Below the pieces are notes generated by a model. The model did no database searches, was not told the DNA's origin, and saw only the letters and a list, made by a program, of their open reading frames with translations. A DNA stretch of 57,628 bases from an uncultured Ignavibacteriota bacterium (GTDB lineage: Bacteria; Bacteroidota; Ignavibacteria; UBA10030; UBA8401): positions 1 to 57,628 of the forward strand of contig CAIOTF010000048.1 in the NCBI GenBank assembly GCA_903861125.1, read 5' to 3'. Made by a program: the position numbers and the translations under genes. Of this stretch, positions 25,192-33,427 are shown in pieces. Each line of letters opens with the position of its first letter. The first letter of the stretch is position 1.

Positions 25192-26411
25192 TGAAAACAT
25201 TGTTCTGCAGCATCGCTCTTTTTTTTATTGTCGCGTCGGTATCTTTTTCCCGGCAATCTTCGTTTGTTTCAACGCGCGGCAGCAGCATTATCACACCGGA
25301 CGGAAAACCGATCATGCTTCGCGGTATCAATCTCGGTAACTGGCTGGTGCCGGAAGGATACATGTTTAAGTTCACCAACACGAATTCTCCGCAGCGGATC
25401 AATGAAGCGTTCAACCAGTTGTTGGGACCGGAAGAAACGAAAAAATTCTGGAAACAGTACCGCGACAATTACATTTCCAAAGAGGATATCGCGTTCATTA
25501 AAAAAAGCGGATTGAACTCCGTCCGCGTTCCGTTCAACTATCGTTTATTTGTTTCGGAAGATCACGATACGCGGTTTGCCGGACCCGGATTTGAAATGCT
25601 GGACAGGGTGATTAAATGGTGTAAAGAAGAGAACCTCTATGTTGTGCTGGATATGCATTGCGCACCGGGCGGACAAACCGGCGATAATATTGATGACAGC
25701 TACGGCTATCCGTTTTTATTTGAGAGTGCCGAAGCGCAGCAGCTAACCATTGACCTGTGGAAAGCAATTGCACGGCGATACGCACGCGAACCGATCGTGA
25801 TCGGATATGATTTTCTGAACGAACCGATCGCCACCTATTTTGATTCGTCTCATTTCAACCAGAATCTTGAGCCGTTGTACAAACGGATCGCTGCCGCAGT
25901 ACGCGCGGTCGATAAAAACCATATTATTTTTCTCGGCGGTGCACAATGGAACGGAAATTTCAAGATATTCGGCCCTCCGTTCGATAAAAAAGCGGTCTAT
26001 ACGTATCACAAATACTGGTGCGATACGACACAGCCGATGATGCAGGAATATGCAGATTTTATGAAGAGATATAACGTACCGATCTGGATGGGTGAATCCG
26101 GTGAGAATACCGATCAGTGGGTCGACGCATGGCGCAGATTGAACGAGAAGAATAATTTCGGTTGGTGTTTCTGGCCGTATAAAAAAATGGATGCAGCAAG
26201 CAATATGGTCTCAATAAAAAGAACGGCGGAGTGGGATTCGGTCATAACGTATGCGAATAAACCAAGAACAACGTATAAAGATATCCGTGATGCAAAACCG
26301 TCCAAAGAAGTGATCAAAAAAGCATTTGCCGATTATCTGGAAAACTGCAAGTTCGCTCGTTGCTCCGTGAACGAAGGATATATGAATGCATTGGGCCTGA
26401 AAAAGCAATAG
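25191..26411 (+). CDS. Glycoside hydrolase family 5 glucanase without sorting domain
   Basis: 406 residues with a signal peptide (to about 21) and a GH5 TIM barrel. Motifs: 'LRGINLGNWLVPEGYMF', 'VRVPFNYRLF', 'LDMHCAPGGQTGDN', acid/base E211 in YDFLNEPI, 'YTYHKYW' and nucleophile E302 in WMGESGEN. The LGNWL and APGGQ motifs recall exo-beta-1,3-glucanase / GH5 subfamilies acting on beta-glucans. It lacks the T9SS domain that its paralogue at 36363 has and ends with a helical tail rich in Lys and Cys (about 345-406). Probably periplasmic. Translation is coupled to the GH16 gene through TAATG, so the two likely degrade the same oligosaccharide. Confidence 0.92.
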   Translation: MKTLFCSIALFFIVASVSFSRQSSFVSTRGSSIITPDGKPIMLRGINLGNWLVPEGYMFKFTNTNSPQRINEAFNQLLGPEETKKFWKQYRDNYISKEDIAFIKKSGLNSVRVPFNYRLFVSEDHDTRFAGPGFEMLDRVIKWCKEENLYVVLDMHCAPGGQTGDNIDDSYGYPFLFESAEAQQLTIDLWKAIARRYAREPIVIGYDFLNEPIATYFDSSHFNQNLEPLYKRIAAAVRAVDKNHIIFLGGAQWNGNFKIFGPPFDKKAVYTYHKYWCDTTQPMMQEYADFMKRYNVPIWMGESGENTDQWVDAWRRLNEKNNFGWCFWPYKKMDAASNMVSIKRTAEWDSVITYANKPRTTYKDIRDAKPSKEVIKKAFADYLENCKFARCSVNEGYMNALGLKKQ

Positions 26412-26571
26412 ATACCGCAAACAGTCCCGGACGAAATAGATAGTGCGGGGTTGGCAGACAATAAAAGAAAACAAAACAGATCAAGCAAAGCGTGCAGAGA
26501 TTTGTAGAAGAGTGACTAAAATTAAACGATATACACCGTAATAATACTTAGACAGATGACTGTAAAAATTA

Positions 26572-28737
26572 ATGAAAAATATACTGCTGTTCATATTCAT
26601 TGTCACGATACCATGTTCGATCCTTAGTGCACAATCGATCACAATAAAACCTTCAACATCTTCATTTGTTTTTCCCAATGGTGTTTCAGTTCCGTCGGAT
26701 TACCCGCACGTAAGTATTACTGTAAAGAACAATCCCGATACTGGATATATCTTCATCAACAACTGGGGCGGAACACCGTACATCGCCATTCTTGATAACA
26801 ACGGATCGCCGGTTTTTTACCGGAAGATGCCTGCGTATGCCCGCGACTTTAAATTACAGGCAAACGGTATGCTCTCCTACCGGCTTGCTGATCCGTATTT
26901 CCGTTTCTACGAGATGGATTCATCGTATACGGTGACACGTGAAATTACCGCAAAGAACGGATACGGCACCGATGAACATGAACTGCAGATTCTTCCCAAC
27001 GGTAATGTTCTGCTGATCGCACTCGAAAATAAAACTATCGACATGAGCAAACTGGTGAGCGGCGGAAAAACGAACGCGACAGTTATCGGCAACAACATTC
27101 AGGAGATCGATCCGAGTGGTAAGGTTGTATTCGAATGGAAATGCTGGGACAATCTGAACATAACCGATGCCGTGCATGAAAATCTGACAGCGCAGACGAT
27201 CGACTATATTCACACGAATGCCATATCGGTTGATAATGACAGCAACATTGTTGTTTCGTTCCGGCATCTTTCCGAAGTCATGAAGATCAACCGCAAAACG
27301 GGGAAGACCATGTGGCGTCTTGGAGGCAAGAACAATCAATTCACCTATGTGAACGATCTGTTCAACGGTTCTTCGTATCAGCATGATGTACGCGCGCTGC
27401 CGAACGGCAATTATACAATGATGGACAACGGAAATTTTCATTCGCCGGCAATCTCCCGTGCGGTAGAATATAAAATCGACACCACGGCAAAAACGGCTAC
27501 GCTGGTCTGGCAGTACCGCCACACGCCGGACCGCTACACGTGGTGGATGGGAAATGTTCAGCGTCTGCCGAACGGCAATACGCTGATCGATTGGGCAGAC
27601 GGTTCTCTGCCGAAACTGACCGAAGTGACGCCGGCCGGAACAAAGGCAATGGAACTGGGTTTCGTCAGTTATGCTCACAGTTACAGGGTGTTCCGTTTTC
27701 CGTGGAAAGGAAAGGCGAAAGCCCCTGTTCTGATCCTTGAAGCAGGAACCGACAAAATAAACCTGCTGATTAACAAATTCGATCAAGCACCAAAACACAC
27801 ATTCCTGATTTACGCCGACACCATTCCGAATCCCGTCCGCTTGATCGATACGATATCGCTGGGTGCCGTTGAACTTACGGGATTTATGAACGGCAAACGC
27901 TATTATTTCCGCGTGACGTCGAAAGACAATGCGGGGATTGAAAGTCCTTTCTCGAACGAAGAGAATGCACTCATCAAATTCTTTGCACCGGGAGAGAACC
28001 TGGTGGTCAACAGCGATTTTTCCAACGGAACTCTGCAATGGAGTTATGTGCTCACTTCGCCGGCAACCGGGACACCGTTTGTGACAAGTGCGGGAGAATT
28101 TCTGGCGCAGATCGGCAACGGAGGAACTCAGACGTGGCATGTTCAATTGAAACAGGAAGGCATTCCTCTCATCAATGGACAGAAATACCGACTTGAGTTC
28201 GACGCCTATGCGGCGGGTAGCCGCACCATCGAACCGAAGATTGAAAAGATTGCATCGCCAAATACCAATTACAGCAAGACCAGCACCATTGCGTTAACAA
28301 CAGTGCTGAAACATTTTTCGTATGATTTTACCATGCAGGATGCAACGGATTACAATGCCCGCGTTGTCTTAAACTGCGGTCTCTCCGACATTGATGTTAC
28401 GATCGATAATGTTTCGGTGAAACAGCTTGTTGCGGTAGGTGTTGGACCTGCCGATACACATGTACCGGATGGATTTTCACTTCAGCAGAATTTCCCCAAT
28501 CCGTTCAATCCGGAATCGGTCATTATCTATTCTATCGGTTCGAATCTTCACGTTTCTTTACGGGTGTACGATGTGCTTGGAAGAGAGATCGTTTCTCTTG
28601 TCGATCAATATCAGACTGCCGGGACATATCGTGTGCCATTTTCAATTTCTTCACTACAGTTACCAAGCGGTATCTATTTTTATACACTCACAGCCGGAAC
28701 GTTTCGCGCAACGAAACGAATGGTTGTGTTAAAATAA
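26572..28737 (+). CDS. Arylsulfotransferase-like propeller protein with CBM4_9-like domain and T9SS sorting domain
   Basis: 721 residues. A signal peptide (ILSAQ) is followed by an ASST-type six-bladed propeller (about 40-375) with repeated 'LPNGN' turns and the motifs 'GTDEHELQILPNGNVLL', DYIHTNAI, 'TMWRLGGKNNQF' and SYQHDV. Next come an FN3-like domain (about 385-470), a CBM4_9-like jelly roll (about 475-620, 'NLVVNSDFSNGTLQW' to 'VTIDNVSVKQL') and the sorting domain (QNFPNPFNPES, ending KRMVVLK). Known bacterial ASSTs move sulfate between phenols through a histidine intermediate; His residues sit in the conserved motifs, but sulfotransfer is unproven here and a binding role is equally possible. 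It follows a 160-bp gap, a likely place for an internal promoter. Confidence 0.8.
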   Translation: MKNILLFIFIVTIPCSILSAQSITIKPSTSSFVFPNGVSVPSDYPHVSITVKNNPDTGYIFINNWGGTPYIAILDNNGSPVFYRKMPAYARDFKLQANGMLSYRLADPYFRFYEMDSSYTVTREITAKNGYGTDEHELQILPNGNVLLIALENKTIDMSKLVSGGKTNATVIGNNIQEIDPSGKVVFEWKCWDNLNITDAVHENLTAQTIDYIHTNAISVDNDSNIVVSFRHLSEVMKINRKTGKTMWRLGGKNNQFTYVNDLFNGSSYQHDVRALPNGNYTMMDNGNFHSPAISRAVEYKIDTTAKTATLVWQYRHTPDRYTWWMGNVQRLPNGNTLIDWADGSLPKLTEVTPAGTKAMELGFVSYAHSYRVFRFPWKGKAKAPVLILEAGTDKINLLINKFDQAPKHTFLIYADTIPNPVRLIDTISLGAVELTGFMNGKRYYFRVTSKDNAGIESPFSNEENALIKFFAPGENLVVNSDFSNGTLQWSYVLTSPATGTPFVTSAGEFLAQIGNGGTQTWHVQLKQEGIPLINGQKYRLEFDAYAAGSRTIEPKIEKIASPNTNYSKTSTIALTTVLKHFSYDFTMQDATDYNARVVLNCGLSDIDVTIDNVSVKQLVAVGVGPADTHVPDGFSLQQNFPNPFNPESVIIYSIGSNLHVSLRVYDVLGREIVSLVDQYQTAGTYRVPFSISSLQLPSGIYFYTLTAGTFRATKRMVVLK

Positions 28738-28752
28738 TGAAAGAAAGCTCTC

Positions 28753-31632
28753 ATGAAATCAATTCAATCTCTGTTGCTAATTGCAGTTGTCCTTTGTTCC
28801 TTTGACCTACGGGCACAATCAATAACCTATATTTCCCCGGTCCCCAATTCACAGTTCAATTCACGCGAAACAAATATCATTCTGCGGAGCTCTGAAATTG
28901 TTGAACAGAACACTGTCGGCGCCGGCGATATTCGCGTGACCGGTTCTTTGAGCGGAGTTCATTCGGGTTCATTTACCCTTTCCGACGATCAGCAGACAAT
29001 GCTGTTTCTCCCGAAAGACGCTTTCGATCCGTCCGAAAATGTGACGGTTGAATTTTCCGGTAATGTTACAACGGCATCCGGGAAACAATTGCAAACGAAA
29101 ATATTTTCGTTTGCGGTTACAGCTTTGGCCGAACCATTATCACGTACCTTTGCTGTAACGGAAGAAGGGGATGTTGTTCCCAAGGCAACATTTGCCAAGA
29201 TGAGCGAACAGGTTTTTCCGGCGTCAGTATCAATCGATTCACTTCCGTCCGATTTTCCAAAATTCAAAGTCGATACCATTACCAATCCTGCCCCGGGATA
29301 TTATTTTCTTACAACCTCGGATGACATTGCCGGCGTTGGACATTTTTTATTTTTGGTCGACAATGCAGGGAAAGTGGTCAAGTACATTCGTAAAGCAGGA
29401 CATGTGTACGATTTCAAAGTGCAGCCCAACGGAATGCTTTCGTATGCCGATCCTTTCAGCGATTGGGGATATGCCGGCGGGAGCCGCTGCGTGCATCGCA
29501 TTATGGATTCATCGTTTGCCGTTATCGACAGTTTCAGGGCAGGCAACGGATATGATTCCGATACGCACGAATTTATGATGCTTCCGAACGGTCACGTTCT
29601 TCTTCATGCGTATGATATACAGTATTTCGATCTGAGCAAGATCATTACCGGGGGAAACGCCAATGCGATCGTGGTCGGGTCCATCATTCAGGAATTGGAT
29701 CTGCAGAAGAATGTCGTGTTCCAATGGAGAAGTTGGGACCACGTTGCGATTACGGAAACATACATGGTCTCCACATCGGCTGCATTCGATTACATTCATG
29801 TGAATGCGTATGACCTTGATACCGACGGAAATTTTCTTGTCGGTTTCCGTAACACATGCGAGATCGTAAAGATCAACCGGATCACCGGTGAGTTTATGTG
29901 GCGAATGGGAGGAAGATATAATCAGTTTACGTTCATCGGCGAGAACGAAGCGAACAAACCGAACTATTACACGTTTCAGCATTCGTTCAAAAAATTGCCG
30001 AACGGTAACTTTACTTTGTTCGATAACGGAAATCTTCATCCGCAGGCATTGTCGCGCGCCGTTGAATACAAGATCGATCAGGTCAACAAAACAGCAACAT
30101 TGGTATGGCAATATCGGCATACGCCGGATGTCTATGCTCCGCAGCGCGGTTCCGTTCAGCGGCTTGCAAACGGCAACACGGTTATCGGCTGGGGATCTGC
30201 AAGTTTGACCGGCGTTGGAAGCACCATGATTACGGAGCTGAGTCCAACGGGCGAGGTGCTGTTCGAGATGTCTTCACTGGATAAGATGCCGAGTTATCGC
30301 GCGCAAAAATTTTTGTGGAATGCTCATCTTGTCCCTGCAGGAAATGTTACGATAGCGGAAGTGCTGCCCGGCAACGATTACTCTTTCAATAAAGGGGATA
30401 CCAACCGCACGGGTGTTACGGTGAAACTGTCCGACGCAACATTCGGGTATAATTCTATGACCGTGAAACGATTCAAATATGCTCCGGTGAAAATGGAATT
30501 TCCCGACCGTGCTCCCATGACGTATCCAGTCCGGTTCGTTGTGCTTCAGACAGGGATAACATCGTTTACTGCCGATATCACATTTGACAGTACAGTGCTG
30601 CTTCAAAATCCGTATTTGAATAAAGTGATCGTCTACGCAAGGGAATTTGAAGGAACGGGTATGTTTTTCCCGCAGACATCGGTCTACGATGCAGCGAAGG
30701 GATCGATCACGGTTACAACAACGAAATTCGGCGAATTTATTCTGGGCATTCCGTTCCAGGTTACCGCGCCTGCGCTGCCGCTGCCTGTCTCGCCGCTGCA
30801 AAATGCGCTTGTAAATCAAACAAAACCTGTATTGATCCGGTGGAGTGCTGACGGCCATATAACAGGTTCTCATCTGCAGATTGCAAAAGATTCATTATTT
30901 ACCACAATGGTCTACAATGATTCGTTACTGATGGCATCGTATAAAATCTGGAACGGATATGAAGCGAAAACGAAATATTACTGGCGCGCAAAAGCGGTAA
31001 ATGAGATCGGAAAGAGCGGATGGTCTCAAATTCAGACATTCACAACATCGAACGTGTATCTCTCCGTTCTGTATCCGACGGTAGGACTTAAACTGTTGAC
31101 GAACAGCACCTACGTGCTGAAGTATGAGAACAATTTTGATGAGCGCGTGAACGTCCGGTTATACAAGAATGGTTCACTTATTCTGAAGATCAAAGACAGC
31201 ACCGAAAATACCGGACGGTATGTGTGGAAAATTCCGGTCACGGGGATAACGACCGATTCAACATACATCATCAGGGTCAATTCTGTTCTCGACTCTACGA
31301 TCGTTTCGTCGAGTCCGTTATTTTCGATCGAAAAAGTCGCCGGTGTTGAAACGGAAGAAACGAATGTGACAACGTTTGCATTATCACAAAATTATCCGAA
31401 TCCATTCAATCCCTCGACGACAATCCGGTTTTCTCTTCCGGTGTCCCGTTTTGTGGTTTTGAAAATATACGATGTTCTCGGCAAGGAGATAGCTGTGCTG
31501 ATCAATGAACAACTCTCTGCCGGCGAACACTCTGTACAGTTTAATGCGGCGGATATACCGTCCGGCATCTATTTTTATTCTTTACATGCCGGCACGTTCA
31601 CATCAACCAAGAAACTTGTTCTTATGAAATAG
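28753..31632 (+). CDS. Second arylsulfotransferase-like propeller protein with Ig/FN3 modules and T9SS sorting domain
   Basis: 959 residues, 15 bp after its paralogue. The signal peptide ends LRAQ, followed by an SbsA/Big_5-like domain (about 25-125, 'DIRVTGSLSG'), then the ASST propeller (about 175-525: 'GYDSDTHEFMMLPNGHVLL', 'FDYIHVNAYDLD', 'FMWRMGGRYNQF', 'FQHSFKKLPNGNFTLFDNGN'). A further Ig-like region, an FN3-like domain (about 680-765, 'KTKYYWRAKAVNE') and the sorting domain (QNYPNPFNPSTT, ending KKLVLMK) follow. It shares the propeller with the upstream gene but has a different accessory set (no CBM4_9), consistent with duplication followed by module exchange. Confidence 0.8.
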   Translation: MKSIQSLLLIAVVLCSFDLRAQSITYISPVPNSQFNSRETNIILRSSEIVEQNTVGAGDIRVTGSLSGVHSGSFTLSDDQQTMLFLPKDAFDPSENVTVEFSGNVTTASGKQLQTKIFSFAVTALAEPLSRTFAVTEEGDVVPKATFAKMSEQVFPASVSIDSLPSDFPKFKVDTITNPAPGYYFLTTSDDIAGVGHFLFLVDNAGKVVKYIRKAGHVYDFKVQPNGMLSYADPFSDWGYAGGSRCVHRIMDSSFAVIDSFRAGNGYDSDTHEFMMLPNGHVLLHAYDIQYFDLSKIITGGNANAIVVGSIIQELDLQKNVVFQWRSWDHVAITETYMVSTSAAFDYIHVNAYDLDTDGNFLVGFRNTCEIVKINRITGEFMWRMGGRYNQFTFIGENEANKPNYYTFQHSFKKLPNGNFTLFDNGNLHPQALSRAVEYKIDQVNKTATLVWQYRHTPDVYAPQRGSVQRLANGNTVIGWGSASLTGVGSTMITELSPTGEVLFEMSSLDKMPSYRAQKFLWNAHLVPAGNVTIAEVLPGNDYSFNKGDTNRTGVTVKLSDATFGYNSMTVKRFKYAPVKMEFPDRAPMTYPVRFVVLQTGITSFTADITFDSTVLLQNPYLNKVIVYAREFEGTGMFFPQTSVYDAAKGSITVTTTKFGEFILGIPFQVTAPALPLPVSPLQNALVNQTKPVLIRWSADGHITGSHLQIAKDSLFTTMVYNDSLLMASYKIWNGYEAKTKYYWRAKAVNEIGKSGWSQIQTFTTSNVYLSVLYPTVGLKLLTNSTYVLKYENNFDERVNVRLYKNGSLILKIKDSTENTGRYVWKIPVTGITTDSTYIIRVNSVLDSTIVSSSPLFSIEKVAGVETEETNVTTFALSQNYPNPFNPSTTIRFSLPVSRFVVLKIYDVLGKEIAVLINEQLSAGEHSVQFNAADIPSGIYFYSLHAGTFTSTKKLVLMK

Positions 31633-31750
31633 TACGCTGAGAAGTTGATTCGTGTAAGCACTTCTTTCTGTTGATGTGTGAAATTGCTCTCAATAACTGT
31701 ATTGTTTGAATATCGTCCATTACCAGTTTCTATGAAGGGATACAATTCAT

Positions 31751-33427
31751 ATGAAACCTCTATTAAGAAATTCGTGCATACGGTTTGCGTTCCTGTTCTC
31801 CATTTGTAATATGGCGTTTTTGTTTGCGCAAACATTTACCTCGTCCAATCTACCGATCGTCATTATCAATACGCACGGCCAGACGATCGTGGACGAGCCG
31901 AAGATCACTGCGGATATGGGGATTATTTACAAAGGGGACGGGATCCGCAACAATGTTACCGATTCGATCAATCATTATAACGGAAAGATCGGAATCGAGA
32001 TCAGAGGTTCTTCCTCTCAGATGTTTCCTAAAAAACAGTACGGCGTTGAAACACGTGATGAGGCAGGAAACGATCTCGGCGTTTCATTGCTCGGTATGCC
32101 ATCGGAAAGCGACTGGATTCTTTCCGCACAATACAACGACAAAACGCTGATGCGTGATGTGGTCACGTATACCCTGACAAATTCCATCGGTCGGTACGCC
32201 AGCCGGACAAAATATTTCGAACTGGTGATCAATGGAGAGTATCTGGGGGTGTATGCGCTGTTTGAAAAGATAAAACGGGACAAGAATCGGGTAAATATCT
32301 CGAAATTGGATTCCACGGGGGTATCCGGAGACGATCTTACAGGCGGATATATCTTCAAGATCGATAAAATTGAAGGAACCGATACCCAGGGATGGTATTC
32401 CACATTCGCTCCATATACAGGTGCATGGCAAAAAATATTGTATCAATACCATTATCCGAAGCCGGAAGATATCACAGCCGGGCAAAAAACATACATTAAA
32501 AATTTTATCCTGAACTTTGAAGCAAATATGATGATGCCGGCGTATGCTGACACCGTCACCGGTTATTCAACGATTCTTGATGTGAGTTCGGCGGTCGATT
32601 ATTTTATAATGAACGAATTGACGAAGAATGTCGACGGCTTCCGGCTCAGTTTTTATTTGTATAAGGACAAAGATTCGAAGAACACGAAGCTCTTTCTTGG
32701 TCCGGTGTGGGATTTCAATCACGGCTTCGGCAACAGCGATTACTACGACGGCGCACTACTTGAAGGATGGCAGCTCACCTATTTAACGTCGAACGCTTCT
32801 TTTATGACGATAGATGAGTTTCAAACGCCATTCTGGTGGAAACGGATTCTGCAGGACAAAAATTTCATGAGCAAGGTAACTTCACGCTGGATTGCGCTGC
32901 GGAAGGATAAATTATCGCTGAGCAGGATCAATACAATTGTTGATTCTCTGGTCGTTCATCTATCCGAGTCTCAGCAACGTAATTTTGTGAAATGGCCCAT
33001 CCTGAACGTCTATGTATGGCCGAATCCGTATATCGGCGGCACATACGCAAATGAAATAGCGTATATGAAAAATTGGATCAAACAGCGCATCAACTGGATC
33101 GATAAAGAACTGACCGGAACATCTTTGGGGATTGTGACGATGCGGGCGGCTGCGTCGTTGGAGTTCACGCTGTCGCAGAATTATCCCAATCCATTCAATC
33201 CAACAACGTGCATTCAGTACAGCATTCCGGAAAAAAATAACGTTACGCTGAAAATATACGATATGCTTGGCAGGGAAGTCGCCATGCTGGTCAACGAAGA
33301 ACAGCAAAGCGGTAAGTATGCCGTTACACTTTCTTCCTCTTCGTATAATTTATCCAGTGGTATGTATTTCTATTCGGTTTCATCCGGGTCGCACGCACAG
33401 AGTCGTGCAATGGTCGTTTTGAAATGA
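31751..33427 (+). CDS. CotH kinase-like protein with T9SS sorting domain
   Basis: 558 residues with a signal peptide (to about FAQ, 27). The CotH domain covers about 50-440: 'IEIRGSSSQMFPKKQYGVE', 'DWILSAQYNDKTLMRDVVTY', 'NGEYLGVYALFEKIKRDKNRVN', GGYIFKIDK, NELTKNVDGF and 'LGPVWDFNHGFGNSDY' (D321). Then the sorting domain (QNYPNPFNPTT, ending RAMVVLK). CotH of Bacillus spores is an atypical protein kinase, and related domains occur in secreted proteins of polysaccharide degraders. Surface phosphorylation of exported enzymes is therefore possible but unproven. The stop overlaps the next ATG by 4 bp (ATGA). A 118-bp gap upstream may hold a promoter. Confidence 0.85.
   Translation: MKPLLRNSCIRFAFLFSICNMAFLFAQTFTSSNLPIVIINTHGQTIVDEPKITADMGIIYKGDGIRNNVTDSINHYNGKIGIEIRGSSSQMFPKKQYGVETRDEAGNDLGVSLLGMPSESDWILSAQYNDKTLMRDVVTYTLTNSIGRYASRTKYFELVINGEYLGVYALFEKIKRDKNRVNISKLDSTGVSGDDLTGGYIFKIDKIEGTDTQGWYSTFAPYTGAWQKILYQYHYPKPEDITAGQKTYIKNFILNFEANMMMPAYADTVTGYSTILDVSSAVDYFIMNELTKNVDGFRLSFYLYKDKDSKNTKLFLGPVWDFNHGFGNSDYYDGALLEGWQLTYLTSNASFMTIDEFQTPFWWKRILQDKNFMSKVTSRWIALRKDKLSLSRINTIVDSLVVHLSESQQRNFVKWPILNVYVWPNPYIGGTYANEIAYMKNWIKQRINWIDKELTGTSLGIVTMRAAASLEFTLSQNYPNPFNPTTCIQYSIPEKNNVTLKIYDMLGREVAMLVNEEQQSGKYAVTLSSSSYNLSSGMYFYSVSSGSHAQSRAMVVLK

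Noticed and set aside
26920-28146. A 408-codon open frame on the - strand inside the first ASST-like gene
   Set aside because: It mirrors a well-supported gene with signal peptide and known domains. The antisense frame has no recognisable domain; it is rich in His, Arg and Cys as expected for a shadow frame.
31751-33427. CotH gene as a sign of a spore-forming host
   Set aside because: The domain is common in secreted proteins of non-sporulating bacteria, and the T9SS end and the outer-membrane genes nearby show a Gram-negative cell.
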